Assembly: GCF_014217685.1 (NCBI RefSeq)
Contig: NZ_CP043653.1
Span: forward strand, 934,419-998,418
Length of the DNA: 64,000 nucleotides
Direction of reading: 5' to 3'
Origin: Glaciihabitans sp. INWT7
Lineage (GTDB): Bacteria; Actinomycetota; Actinomycetes; Actinomycetales; Microbacteriaceae
Shown: positions 27,223 through 36,354 of the stretch, in pieces
Layout of the letters: each line of letters starts with the position of its first letter
How positions within the stretch are numbered: the stretch's first letter is position 1
Translations under genes and position numbers: made by a program
Notes under the pieces: generated by a model
Told to the model about the DNA's origin: nothing
The model's database searches: none
What the model saw: the letters and a program-made list of their open reading frames with translations, nothing else

Positions 27223-28088
27223 CGCTCACCGTGGTGCTCGGCTTGGTGTTGGGATTGGGGGTCGTGCTCATCGTCTCTCCGTTCGCCTGGCCGGCGACAG
27301 GAGAGGCGCGTACGCGATCCCGGAGCGCAGGAGGATTCCTGCGCCAGAGGCTCTCCCAGGCCGGGCTGCCCTCGGTATCGCTGACTGCGGTCGGCGCGGT
27401 ATGCGTTGTCGGCGGGGTTGCGATCGCGGCGCTCAGTTTCGCCCTCGTTCCGGTCGTGGTGATCTCGTTGATCGCGGGAGTCGGCGCCCTCGCCCTCCCG
27501 CTCGCGATGATCCAGTGGCGGGTCCGTTCGCGCCGACGGGCAGCCCGGGTGCTCTGGCCTGACATCGTCGACCATCTCGTCTCGGCGGTGCGCTCGGGAC
27601 TCGCGCTGCCGGACAGCGTCATGACCCTCGCTCACACCGGGCCGGTGACGACCCGAGACGCGTTCTCGGAGTTCGCGCGGGACTATCGGGCCACCGGGAA
27701 TTTCGGCCTGAGCATCGACGCGCTCAAGGACCGGCTCGCCGACCCGGTAGCTGACCGGATCCTCGAGACGCTGCGGATGTCGCGCGAGGTCGGGGGGAGC
27801 GAGCTGACGACCGTGCTGCGCAACCTGTCGTCCTACCTGCGACAAGAGGCAGCCCTCCGCTCCGAGGTGGAGGCACGCCAGTCGTGGGTGGTGAACGCCG
27901 CCCGGCTCGGTGTCGCTGCGCCGTGGGTCATCCTCGTGTTGCTCGCCACCCGGCCCGAGGCGGCCGCTGCCTACAACACCTTCGGGGGTGGGTTGCTGAT
28001 CGTCGGTGGTCTCCTCGTGACGGTGATCGCCTACCGCCTGATGCTCGCCCTCGGCCGCTTCCCCCAGGAGCGCCGATGGTTCGCCTAG
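27219..28088 (+). CDS. tadB: Tad pilus inner-membrane protein, TadB-like
   Basis: A 289-residue type II secretion F-domain protein. Two membrane segments lie at the N-terminus (VVLGLVLGLGVVLIVSPFAW; VVVISLIAGVGALALPLAM) and two at the C-terminus. The cytoplasmic F domain contains DIVDHLVSAVRSGLALPDSV and MSREVGGSELTTVLRNLSSYL. It forms the pilus platform with TadC. The ATG overlaps the tadA stop, and the gene overlaps the tadC start. Confidence 0.85.
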   Translation: MTLTVVLGLVLGLGVVLIVSPFAWPATGEARTRSRSAGGFLRQRLSQAGLPSVSLTAVGAVCVVGGVAIAALSFALVPVVVISLIAGVGALALPLAMIQWRVRSRRRAARVLWPDIVDHLVSAVRSGLALPDSVMTLAHTGPVTTRDAFSEFARDYRATGNFGLSIDALKDRLADPVADRILETLRMSREVGGSELTTVLRNLSSYLRQEAALRSEVEARQSWVVNAARLGVAAPWVILVLLATRPEAAAAYNTFGGGLLIVGGLLVTVIAYRLMLALGRFPQERRWFA

Positions 28089-28948
28089 ACGCCCTCTCCG
28101 GGTGGGCAGTGCTCTGCGGGCTCGGGCTCGGCCTGGGGCTCTGGTCGCTTGCCAGCCTCGTGCCCCGATTGAGCCGGCCGCGGCTCACCGCCAGGGTAGC
28201 GCCCTACGTTGTCGACGTTTCGGCGGGTGCCCGGGAGCTCCTCGGCCGCCACACCGTCGATCCCCTTCCGGCGATCGGAGCGCTGTTCGGCCCGGCCCTG
28301 GAACGGCTCCGAACCCTGCTCGGCTCCGCACTGGGCGGAGGCGCCACCATCGAGTTGCGCCTGCGGCAATCGTCGTCGCCCCTCACTGTCGAGGCCTTTC
28401 GATCCCGCCAGTTGGCGTGGGGCATCGGCGCCGCGCTTCTCGGACTGGCCGCGCCCCTGGCACTTGCTCGAGTGCGCCCGATCGCTCCCGCCCTGCTCGG
28501 CGCCATCGTGGTCGTCTCAGCGATATTCGGAATCGTGCTCTGCGACCGGATGCTGCACCGGGCCGCCCTGAAGCGCCTCGCGCGGATCACCGCCGAACTG
28601 CCGACGGTGTTGGAGTTCCTCACCCTCAGCCTCTCGGCAGGCGAGGGTATCCTCGATGCCCTCCGGCGCGTCGGCAGGGTGAGCCACGGCGAGCTGGCTG
28701 TCGAGTTCGCGGCCGTCGTCACTGTCGTCAACACCGGGGTGCCGCTCGCCGAATCACTCCACGCTCTCGCTTCCGGCATCCGCCTCCCCGCGCTCTCCCG
28801 ATGCATCGACCAGGTGACCGGCGCGCTGGAGCGAGGCACTCCCCTCGCGGCGGTGCTGCGTGCCCAAGCCCAGGATGCACGCGACGACGCCAAGCGGGAG
28901 CTTCTCGAGGTCGCCGGCAAGAAAGAAGTGGCGATGCTGGTGCCGCTT
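28076..28948 (+). pseudogene. tadC: tadC, 5' part, interrupted by the mobile island
   Basis: This is a TadC-like platform protein of about 290 residues: N-terminal membrane segment, ITAELPTVLEFLTLSLSAGEGILDAL, LSRCIDQVTGALERGTPLAAVLRAQAQDARDDAKRELLEVAGKKEVAMLVPL. In this family the C-terminus continues with a last membrane helix. Here the frame instead runs into ERELGYCCERHQQ, which is mobile-element sequence, and stops at 29038. The missing end, FAIYPGIFVLQFGL followed by a stop, is found at about 58178-58222. ATG 28076 overlaps the tadB stop. While the island is present, the last helix is lost, and pilus assembly is probably impaired. Confidence 0.85.
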
Positions 28949-28970
28949 GAACGAGAGTTAGGATACTGCT

Positions 28971-30455
28971 GTGAAAGACACCAGCAACCCCATCCGCGCC
29001 GGCATCTACGCGCGCATCTCGCAGGACACAGCCGGTGACGGCAAGGGAGTAGCCCGACAGCTCGACGAATGCATCGCGCTCGCGGAACGTAAGGGCTGGA
29101 CGGTCGTCGAGCAGTACGTCGACAACGACGTCAGCGCCACTCGTTCTCGCCTCCGCCCCGAATACGAGCGGATGCTCGAGGCGGCCCGCTCTGGCCACAT
29201 CGCTGCAGTCGTGGTTTGGAACATCGACAGGCTGACGCGCTCGCCGCGTGAACTCGAAGACGTCATCGACCTCGCCGACCGTAGCGGCTTCAAGGTCGCG
29301 AACCTCGGCGGCGACGTCGATCTCTCAACGCCGAGCGGCCGCATGAACGCACGCATCCTGGGCAACGTCGCCCGCGCCGAGACGGAGAGCATGTCCCGCC
29401 GGCTCCAGAGCAAGTTCAAGCAGCGCGCATCCGAAGGACACCCCCACGGCTACGCGCCCTACGGGTACCGACGGGTCAACGGTCGTGACGTGGCGGACCA
29501 GGCGCTCGCCGAGGTCATCCGGGACCTTGCCGCCAGGACTCTCGCCGGTCACTCGCTACGGTCAATCGCCACAGACCTTACCGCTCGTGGCGTACCGTCA
29601 CCGGGTGACCACCTCGCCGTCCGCCGTCGTGTCAAGGACGGCGAGACAGAAGCAGCGGCGCTCGCCGCGGTCACGGCTAGCCCGTCCGCCTGGAACTCCA
29701 CGATCCTCCGCCAGCTGCTCATCCGCCCGACGCTCGCCGGCCGTCGCCAGTACCAGGGCCGCGTCGTCGGCGAAGCGACCACTGAGGCGATCCTTGACGC
29801 CGAGACCCACGAGTTGCTCGTCGCGCACCTCACAGATCCCGCGCGGAAGTCGAACCACGTCGGCCCGAAGTACAAGCACCTCCTCTCCGGGCTCGCGATC
29901 TGCGGCCGCTGTGGAGCTTCGATGCGCCGCCAAGTTGGGCGGACCATCGATCAAGGCGCGAAGAAGCGACAGCCGCCCTCCTACTGCTGTTCGGGGTGCT
30001 TCCGCGTCCGCCGCCAGCAGGTCGCCGTCGACGAGTGGGTCATCGACAACCTCCTCGAGCGCCTCAGCCGCCCCGACGCCGCTGCCGCACTCGCCGCAGT
30101 ATCAACCGACCCCGCGGCCGTCCGCGACGCCTACGACGACCGCGATCGCCTCACTGACAAGCTCGCGGCCGCCGCCGACCAGTGGGCCGACGATTCGATC
30201 ACCGACGCCCAGTTCCAACGCCTCACAGCTCGCCTACGCGCCGATCTCGCTGCCGTTGAGCGTCGCCTCGCGACCCTTCATCCGAAGAGCCGCGTCGCCG
30301 AACTCACCACGGCCGACAGCCGGACGGTCTGGGAGTCCTGGCCGGTCGACGCGCAGCGCGACGTCATCGAAGCGCTGCTCACCGTCACTATCCACCCCGC
30401 CGGCTCCGGCCGCTCCTTCGATACCGAGACGGTAGAGATCCAATGGAATTCCTAA
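28971..30455 (+). CDS. Large serine recombinase (integrase), left end
   Basis: A 494-residue site-specific recombinase. The resolvase-like catalytic domain starts RAGIYARISQDTAGDGKG, with Ser17 as nucleophile, and continues with VVVWNIDRLTRSPRELEDV and the conserved arginines. The recombinase domain follows (GYAPYGYRRVNG), then a zinc-ribbon domain (AICGRCGASM and YCCSGC) and a coiled-coil part. It starts 22 bases inside the island, the usual place for an integrase next to its attachment site. The start could be the GTG at 28971. It probably inserted at least the left part of the island into tadC. Confidence 0.93.
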   Translation: MKDTSNPIRAGIYARISQDTAGDGKGVARQLDECIALAERKGWTVVEQYVDNDVSATRSRLRPEYERMLEAARSGHIAAVVVWNIDRLTRSPRELEDVIDLADRSGFKVANLGGDVDLSTPSGRMNARILGNVARAETESMSRRLQSKFKQRASEGHPHGYAPYGYRRVNGRDVADQALAEVIRDLAARTLAGHSLRSIATDLTARGVPSPGDHLAVRRRVKDGETEAAALAAVTASPSAWNSTILRQLLIRPTLAGRRQYQGRVVGEATTEAILDAETHELLVAHLTDPARKSNHVGPKYKHLLSGLAICGRCGASMRRQVGRTIDQGAKKRQPPSYCCSGCFRVRRQQVAVDEWVIDNLLERLSRPDAAAALAAVSTDPAAVRDAYDDRDRLTDKLAAAADQWADDSITDAQFQRLTARLRADLAAVERRLATLHPKSRVAELTTADSRTVWESWPVDAQRDVIEALLTVTIHPAGSGRSFDTETVEIQWNS

Positions 30456-30507
30456 CTTCGACCAGCCGCGCTCGCGGCACCGCCCTCGCCTACCGAAGCG
30501 AGAAGCG

Positions 30508-30930
30508 ATGAGCACGTCCGCTGCAAACCTCCAGCCCGTGCTGACGCTTCGCTGCCAGGAGGGCAAGCTCATCGCCAGGGCCTACCGCGACGGCGATCGC
30601 ATCTGGCTCGAAGCGGCGCACGTGCTCGTCGCGTCCGCTGAGCCGTATGGCCTCTACGACATCCGCGCTCTGCCCCGCGGCGAGCGGCCTACCGACACCG
30701 TCGCTCCTGTCGTCAACATCGGCCCCGACTCTCGAGTAGCCAACGCCAGCACGCAGCTCGCCTGCGGATGTCGCCAACCTGTCGATATCCACCCCAGCCA
30801 CATCCGTGCACGGATAGCCGAGCTGGACGCCGACGACGAGATCCGTTCGCTCATACGCAGCACCCGAATCGACGCCGAATTCGCGGAGCGCCGCGAGATG
30901 CGCCTTAAGCACGTCGCCCGTTCGCGCTAA
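30508..30930 (+). CDS. Hypothetical protein of the integrated element
   Basis: A 140-residue soluble protein with no family that I recognise. The first half is beta-rich (VLTLRCQEGKLIARAYRDGDRIWLEAAHVL), and the second half is helical and charged with CGCR in the middle. GAGAAG lies a few bases before the ATG. It follows the integrase in the same direction and starts a run of small co-directional genes of phage or satellite style. Confidence 0.6.
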   Translation: MSTSAANLQPVLTLRCQEGKLIARAYRDGDRIWLEAAHVLVASAEPYGLYDIRALPRGERPTDTVAPVVNIGPDSRVANASTQLACGCRQPVDIHPSHIRARIAELDADDEIRSLIRSTRIDAEFAERREMRLKHVARSR

Positions 30931-31016
30931 CGTAACTACTGCCTGGCTTATCGGTAGCCAAAACCACAACTTCCGCATCGGGCCGCGGTCGACAACCTCG
31001 AAGAGGTGTCGTCTCC

Positions 31017-31247
31017 ATGCCCATCCTTACACCCGCGTCGCGCAGCCTGAAAGCCCGCGTCGCCCGAGCCACCAATGACCGACGCGTAACCCCCACGGCG
31101 CTCGCTGAACTCCGCCGCGAATTTATCGCTTCCGCCCTCGCCGACTACATGGCAGCCAAGCTCGCGGACGCCCCGCAGCTCACGCGCGAGCAATCCGAAT
31201 CCCTCCACGCCGTGATCCGCCGCCACGCCCGCAGGAGCGGCTCGTGA
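31017..31247 (+). CDS. Small hypothetical protein
   Basis: A 76-residue basic helical protein (RSLKARVARATNDRRVTPTALAELRREF...). Its stop overlaps the next start. No known domain. It resembles in layout the following 77-residue protein (charged N-terminal helix, then PxLTxxQxxxL...RxxRR), so the two may be distant paralogues. Confidence 0.5.
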   Translation: MPILTPASRSLKARVARATNDRRVTPTALAELRREFIASALADYMAAKLADAPQLTREQSESLHAVIRRHARRSGS

Positions 31248-31477
31248 GCTCCGAGGAACGCGCCGAACGCATCCGCGCCCTGGTCGACGCTGCCCCACCC
31301 CTCACGGAGGCACAGGCGGCCGTCCTCCGTTCAGCGATGCGCCGCGCGCGAAGGAAGCCCCCCGAGCCAGAGACTCAGGGGGCGGCGCATCCTCGAAATG
31401 GAAACAGCCGCAACCTATCGCCCGCCACTGACAACCCGATCGGCGCTCGCCGGATGCGACCGATCGAGGCCAGCTGA
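31244..31477 (+). CDS. Small hypothetical protein
   Basis: A 77-residue protein with a GTG start overlapping the stop of the preceding gene. The segment PPLTEAQAAVLRSAMRRARRK parallels PQLTREQSESLHAVIRRHARR in the preceding protein. The gene ends at the start of the next one, so the three genes are probably one operon. Function unknown. Confidence 0.5.
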   Translation: MSSEERAERIRALVDAAPPLTEAQAAVLRSAMRRARRKPPEPETQGAAHPRNGNSRNLSPATDNPIGARRMRPIEAS

Positions 31478-32115
31478 TGGGCCGGCGGCTCTCCAAGCAG
31501 GCGTGGGAGTCCGACGAATACTTCCAGGTCGGCGCGAACGCGCGCCTGCTGCTGCTCCGGATGGCGCACGTCGCCCTGGACGAGGACCAGAAGGGCAAGA
31601 CCGGCCGGTGGTACTTCGAGTCCCGTCTGAAGTCCGCTCGCGCCCTGGGCAAGGTCGCCGACGCTCCAAGTGTCGACCCTGATGGCGATGAGCAGCGCAA
31701 CAAGGCGATGCTTACCGTCCGCCGAGCCGTCGCCGAACTTGTCGCTGCTGGGGCGATCGAACGGCGCAGCGCGGTCGACAAGGAGCATCGGGTCCACACC
31801 GGGCGGCAAGAGGAGTACTTCGTCCTGGTCGGCCTCAGCCGGGCGGAGCGCAAGACCTATCTCGCCCGCTGGAGCCCTGTGGAGAATCGCACCGAGCTCT
31901 CCGAGCAACGGACAGGAAGTGCACCCCTCTCCGGACAGAAAGTGCACCCCTCTCGGCCGAGTGGGGTGCACTATTCGTCCGCGACTGGGGTGAAGTTTCT
32001 GTACCCCCAAGGAACAACTCCAGAGGAACAAGGCAGCGAGGAACAATTTGAGGAACCAGGCAGCTCGCATCCGCGTGGCGCTGTGGACGACGACCGGCTC
32101 CGCAATGCCTCGTAG
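31477..32115 (+). CDS. Winged-helix-like hypothetical protein
   Basis: A 212-residue protein. Residues about 1-125 look like a winged helix, with KQAWESDEYFQVGANARLLLLRMA, RNKAMLTVRRAVAELVAAGAIERRSAV and a wing that ends EEYFVLVG, as in replication or plasmid-type initiators. The C-terminal 85 residues are low-complexity with repeated SGQKVHPSRPSGVHYSS-type text. In mobile elements of Actinobacteria such proteins often serve replication, but no direct proof is visible here. Confidence 0.55.
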   Translation: MGRRLSKQAWESDEYFQVGANARLLLLRMAHVALDEDQKGKTGRWYFESRLKSARALGKVADAPSVDPDGDEQRNKAMLTVRRAVAELVAAGAIERRSAVDKEHRVHTGRQEEYFVLVGLSRAERKTYLARWSPVENRTELSEQRTGSAPLSGQKVHPSRPSGVHYSSATGVKFLYPQGTTPEEQGSEEQFEEPGSSHPRGAVDDDRLRNAS

Positions 32116-32273
32116 GTGCTCCGAGCCAAACCAGCCCGACGAGTCGTTCGCGGATCCCGTCGACGCGTCGCATGCGGGATCTCCGCGACACCTCTGCCGG
32201 CCGCTCTCCTGGTTGACCTCGCTGTCAAAGGCGCGAGGCTCCCGCCATATGCCCGCGCAGGGAGCATCGACTG

Positions 32274-32423
32274 ATGGACGGGACTAGGGGAGTCAAAATC
32301 CCAGCACCCGTCCCTCGCGGTGTCGGCGCGGTTAGCGCCGCGCGTGAAGTCTCAGAATGGGGACCCCCCTTGGGCGAGCCTCGAAATCCCGAAATATCAG
32401 TGAATAGGAAGGCTGAACAATGA
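32274..32423 (+). CDS. 49-residue ORF coupled to the next gene
   Basis: An ATG at 32274 with GGGAG about nine bases upstream opens a 49-codon frame that ends in an ATGA overlap with the ATG at 32420. The peptide (VPRGVGAVSAAREVSEWGPPLGEP in its middle part) has no known match. Start-stop overlap and a ribosome binding site favour a real gene. The preceding gap (32116-32273) shows nothing else clear. Confidence 0.4.
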   Translation: MDGTRGVKIPAPVPRGVGAVSAAREVSEWGPPLGEPRNPEISVNRKAEQ

Positions 32424-32704
32424 CCGAAACCAACCCGGGCGACGATTTTCGTGTTGCTGCAGAGCTCGCCGATGTTGCCTCGTGGGTGCGCGATGCCGAG
32501 GCGAACCCGTCGGCTGCCTTCGTTGCGATCCTGCCTCACTTGTCCAGCTACGAGAAGGATGACCTCATTGGCCAGCTCGTCGTGCTCTGCGGCTACGCCA
32601 TGCTGAAACCCTCGACGATGACGACTGACGAATACCTCTCGCGCCTCATCGTGCTGTTGCGAAGTCAGGAATATCGGCGGGAGCCCTTAGAGTCTGACGA
32701 GTAG
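32420..32704 (+). CDS. Hypothetical protein next to the capsid gene
   Basis: A 94-residue acidic, all-helical protein (FRVAAELADVASWVRDAEANPSAAFVAILP...). AAGG lies at a suitable distance before the ATG. It is co-directional with the capsid gene. The gap up to 32917 holds an arginine-rich frame that I judge non-coding, and GC-rich inverted segments. Function unknown. Confidence 0.5.
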   Translation: MTETNPGDDFRVAAELADVASWVRDAEANPSAAFVAILPHLSSYEKDDLIGQLVVLCGYAMLKPSTMTTDEYLSRLIVLLRSQEYRREPLESDE

Positions 32705-32917
32705 GGCCAGCGTGCTCTGCCTGGGAAGCCAAAGCGTGAGTGAGCGTGCGGCCGGCCCGAATTAGTGCCAAAGCGACCGGCCGCCAGCGCGCCGCCCGTC
32801 AGCCAGGTTCAACACCTCAGTCCGTCAACGGCCAGCGCCCATCGGCCCGCCAGTCGACCTCGAGGACCCTCACTCACCGAGCGTCCACCGGGCGTTCTCT
32901 CTCGAAGGATCGAATCA

Positions 32918-34108
32918 ATGAATCCCGCAATCCGACTGCAGCAGATCAAAGACCTGCTCACGCCGATCGCTCGCAAGGCACTAGCCGAGAATCGCAGTTT
33001 CACCCCTGGCGAGGAGGCTCAGGTTCGCGCACTGCTCGACGAGGCGGCAACGCTCCGCGACCAGCTCGCCACTACGGCGAAGGCAATCGAGGTGTCTAAC
33101 GAGATCAAGGCGTTCCTCGGCGGCGACGCCGGAGACGACCGTGACGGGAAGGCCAGTACCTATGACCGCTCCCACGGCGCCTGGACCGAGGCCTTCTCGC
33201 GCTCACTGCCCGGCCTGAACCTGGGCCACGGCAGCAAGGGTCTCGTGCTTCCGCCGACGGCGAGCTTCCTCGCTCCGGCACCTCAGCCCATCGCAGCGCA
33301 GAACGTGGCCCTGAGTCACCTTCTCGACGTGATCTCGGTGGCGAACAACCTTGCCGGCCCAAGCGTCAGCTACCTCCGCTCGGTCGATCGCGTGCGCGCG
33401 TCACGGCCGACCGCACCGGCAACGCTCAAGCCTTCCAAAACGGTCACGCTCGAGAAGGTCGACGCTCCCGCCCGCACGATCGCCGTGATCCTGGAAGATA
33501 TCAAGAAGCAAGACCTCGACGACTACGCCGACCTGATCAAGTTCCTCGACTTCGAACTCCAGGGCGACGTGCTTGCGACATTGGACTGGGAGATGCTCCT
33601 GGGCGACGGCACGGGGGAGCACTTCGAGGGCATCTTCTACGCCGATGGGATCAACGTGCAAGAATTCACGACCACGGCCAGCCAATCACTGCGCCGCGCG
33701 ATGGCCAGAGTTGAACAGGCCGGTTACCAGAACACCGCGATCGTGCTCTCGCCGCTGGACTTCGCTCTCCTCGAGCTCGAGCTCAACACCGGCGGCGACT
33801 ACCGGGGCAACCGTGGGCCGGCAGAGCCGGCACCGCGGACCGTCTGGGGTGTTCCGGTTGTGAGCTCGCCGGCCGTCACCGAGGGACTCGCAGCCGTCGG
33901 CGACTTCGGCCAAATCGCACTGTGGTTTAGGCAGCAGGTCCAGGTCAACATCACGGAGACCAACTCGGACGACTTCACTAAGAACCTCTACACGGCACGC
34001 GCTGAAATGCGGGCCGCATTCGGCGTCCCGACGCCACAGGCACTTTCCCTAGTCGCTCTGAACGGCACGGCGGTATTCCCAGGCACCGGCGCGCCAGTAG
34101 GCGGCTAG
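32918..34108 (+). CDS. HK97-type phage major capsid protein
   Basis: A 396-residue protein. The N-terminal helical part (NPAIRLQQIKDLLTPIARKAL...DEAATLRDQLATTAKAIEV) is like the delta/scaffold segment of HK97 capsids. The rest contains the fold marks LSHLLDVISVANN, VTLEKVDAPARTIAVILEDIKKQDLDD, LDWEMLLGDGTGEHFEGIFY, TVWGVPVVSSPAV and FTKNLYTARAEMRAAFGVPTPQAL. GAAGGA precedes the ATG. No protease, portal, terminase or tail genes are nearby, so this is either a decayed prophage or a satellite or encapsulating element that uses one capsid protein. Confidence 0.85.
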   Translation: MNPAIRLQQIKDLLTPIARKALAENRSFTPGEEAQVRALLDEAATLRDQLATTAKAIEVSNEIKAFLGGDAGDDRDGKASTYDRSHGAWTEAFSRSLPGLNLGHGSKGLVLPPTASFLAPAPQPIAAQNVALSHLLDVISVANNLAGPSVSYLRSVDRVRASRPTAPATLKPSKTVTLEKVDAPARTIAVILEDIKKQDLDDYADLIKFLDFELQGDVLATLDWEMLLGDGTGEHFEGIFYADGINVQEFTTTASQSLRRAMARVEQAGYQNTAIVLSPLDFALLELELNTGGDYRGNRGPAEPAPRTVWGVPVVSSPAVTEGLAAVGDFGQIALWFRQQVQVNITETNSDDFTKNLYTARAEMRAAFGVPTPQALSLVALNGTAVFPGTGAPVGG

Positions 34109-34214
34109 CAACCAGGCTGCGGCTGCACAGCGGCCACTCGGGTCCAGCGGGCGATGTGCGTCAACCGCTGGGCTTTGCGCTGCCCGGGCTCGCCGATTGT
34201 ACGGAGGGGCGCGC

Positions 34215-34949
34215 CTAGTCCCTGTTGGCCCCAGGCTTCGCCCGCCGAGCAGCTGCGTCCCGCACGGACTGCGGAATTAGCGCAGCAAGGCGACTCGTCC
34301 GAGCGGGTTTCGTGATCAACTCCTCGACCAGGTCATTGATCGCAACGAACAAGGCATCGATCATTTCAGTGTTCTCCTCGTCGAGGACCAAGACCACCGC
34401 CTCATCCGGGGCGTCCTCCACGTGGAGTGACTTATTGCCCACGTGACGTATCAGAGTTAGAAGTTCCCCGAGTCCTGCACTCACCTGGGGGACGACTCGA
34501 TCGATTCGGTCGGCGAGAGTGGCACCTGCTGGCGCGGCGGTGTCGAAGTCACGCAAGAAGCGTTCAAGCGTCGCGCGAGCGAGAGCTGCACCGGCACGAC
34601 GCGATACACCGGCGACCTGTCGAGCCTCTTCGTATAGCTCGCGTGCTTGGTCTGGCATGTCCTCGTTTGGTGCAACGACGGTCCCTCCAGAAGGGAACAT
34701 CAGACGATTTGATCGCCACGTTGCGTTGTCTTTGCAGGCGGAACACTGGCTCATTTTCCAAACGCCGCTGTAGGCGATGGCAACGCTCGTGCTGAATGCC
34801 CCGTCTCGCGCTTGTGCCCATCCCCCTGGGGCCTCGTTTCGCCAATAGAGCGAGCGCCAGAGCTGGTTGGCGAAAACGCCACAATGCGGGCAATAGAAAG
34901 CAGCCCTGTCTTCGGCGGGAGTGCGTTCCAGATCTGAGGGTCCAGGTGT
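34215..34949 (-). pseudogene. DUF4145 domain protein, 5' end removed by IS256 element
   Basis: An in-frame ATG at 34754 would give 179 residues, but the same frame continues upstream to the IS border at 34949. The added part encodes a zinc-ribbon half, CPHCGVFANQLWRSLYW, followed by SGVWKMSQCSACKDNATW. Both CxxC pairs and the PNEDMPDQARELYEEARQV block are typical of DUF4145, a domain often linked to restriction and defence genes. The start codon lies on the far side of the insertion and is lost. The truncated protein lacks its first zinc knuckle if translation starts at 34754. Confidence 0.75.
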
Positions 34950-36354
34950 GGGTCTGTCAGATTTCTTGTGTAACTGGTCATCGGCTAGTTGAGTCCTAGG
35001 CGGTCGCCGTAGGTCATTGCGAGGGTGTTAAGAATAGCTTTCCACCCGTTGATCTCGCCTGTCGGATTGGCCCGGTTGTGGCGTCGTTCGATGATCGCGA
35101 GATACATCACTTTCAGTGCGGATTGTTCGTTGGGGAAGTGGCCGCGACGCCTGGTCGCGGCTCTGAATCTCGCGTTCAACGACTCGATCCCGTTTGTCGT
35201 ATAGATGAGCTTCCTGATCTCTAACGGGTAGTCGAGAAACGGGGTGAACTCACCCCACGACCGCCGCCACATCGCGATCATCGCCGGGTAGATGGGTTCC
35301 CATTCCTTCGCAAACTCGTCGAAGCGTTGCTCTGCCGCCTTCACCGTCGGCGCCTGGTAGACCTGCTTCAACCTCTCCGCGATCGGTTTCCAATACTTCC
35401 TGGACGCGAACCGCAGGCTGTTGCGCACCAAATGCACGACACAGGTTTGAACGGTCGCCATCGGCCAGGTCGCGAGGATCGAGTCCGGCAGGCCCTTCAG
35501 CCCGTCACAACAGACGAACAGGACATCGGCGACGCCGCGGTTCTTCAGCTCGGTGAGCATGTTCATCCATTGCTTCGATCCCTCACCACCGGTCGGTCCA
35601 ACCCACATGCCCAGCACGTCGCGGTGGCCATCGAGGTCGATTCCGAGCGCCACATACACGGGTCGGTTGCCGACCTGCCCATCCCGAACCTTCATCACGA
35701 TCGCGTCGATGAGGATCACTGGATACACCGGATCCAGGGGCCTTGCCTGCCACACCTCCATGTCGGCCACGACCCGGTCGGTGACTTTCGACACCAGCTC
35801 CCGGGAGATATCTTGCCCATACACGTCGGAGAGGTGGGCCTGGATATCGCCGGTCGTGAGCCCTTTCGCATAAAGCGAGACGACGGCCTCATCGAAGCCC
35901 GCGATGCGACGCTGATATTTCGGCACGATCGCCGGCTCGAAAGTTCCCTGCCGATCCCTCGGAATCTGGACCGTCACTTCACCGATCTCGGTCCGCAACG
36001 TTTTCGGCGTCGACCCGTTCCTCGAGTTCTGCCCGTTGCGGCCGTCGAAGTCGTGCTTGTCATAACCCAGATGGTCAGACATCTCGACCTCAAGAGCTGT
36101 CTGCAACACCTGCCGGGTCAACCCCGTCAGGAGCCCATTCGGCCCAGTCAACTCGATGCCCTGCCCCTTAGCCGACTCGACGAGCTCCGCCGCTAACGCG
36201 GCGAAATCGGTCTCCGCCGGCAACGGCCGGCCCGTCTCAGGATCAAAGCGAAGATGCTTCTGAATATCTCTGCTCATGCGTCATTGTTCCCATCCCACAG
36301 CTCCCAGCCGCGGATGTCACGCCGAACCAATTACACAAGATTTCTTACAGACCC
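34950..36354 (-). mobile_element. IS256-family element ISa, copy 1
   Basis: A 1405-bp element with imperfect terminal inverted repeats, GGGTCTGTcAGatTtCTTGT and GGGTCTGTaAGaaAtCTTGT. It looks base-for-base identical to copy 2 at 45528-46932. The flanks differ (ccaggtgt on the left, tgatgcgg on the right), so there is no target duplication, unlike copy 2. This suggests recombination or an adjacent deletion after insertion. Confidence 0.9.
34985..36277 (-). CDS. IS256-family transposase (ISa copy 1)
   Basis: A 430-residue mutator-type transposase. DDE residues are in VILIDAIVMKVRDG, FVCCDGLKGLPDS and TTNGIESLNARFRAATRRRG. N-terminal DNA-binding part and the LSLYAKGLTTGDIQAHL-like block are complete. 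The same protein is encoded at 45563-46855, so both copies are probably recent and functional. Confidence 0.93.
   Translation of the reverse strand: MSRDIQKHLRFDPETGRPLPAETDFAALAAELVESAKGQGIELTGPNGLLTGLTRQVLQTALEVEMSDHLGYDKHDFDGRNGQNSRNGSTPKTLRTEIGEVTVQIPRDRQGTFEPAIVPKYQRRIAGFDEAVVSLYAKGLTTGDIQAHLSDVYGQDISRELVSKVTDRVVADMEVWQARPLDPVYPVILIDAIVMKVRDGQVGNRPVYVALGIDLDGHRDVLGMWVGPTGGEGSKQWMNMLTELKNRGVADVLFVCCDGLKGLPDSILATWPMATVQTCVVHLVRNSLRFASRKYWKPIAERLKQVYQAPTVKAAEQRFDEFAKEWEPIYPAMIAMWRRSWGEFTPFLDYPLEIRKLIYTTNGIESLNARFRAATRRRGHFPNEQSALKVMYLAIIERRHNRANPTGEINGWKAILNTLAMTYGDRLGLN

Noticed and set aside
32740-33099. A 119-codon frame before the capsid gene
   Set aside because: Arginine/serine-rich text with no ribosome binding site, and it overlaps the well-supported capsid start in another frame.
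35327-36196. Plus-strand frames of 289 codons opposite both ISa transposases
   Set aside because: They occur identically in both copies only because the IS is duplicated; the composition is that of a shadow.
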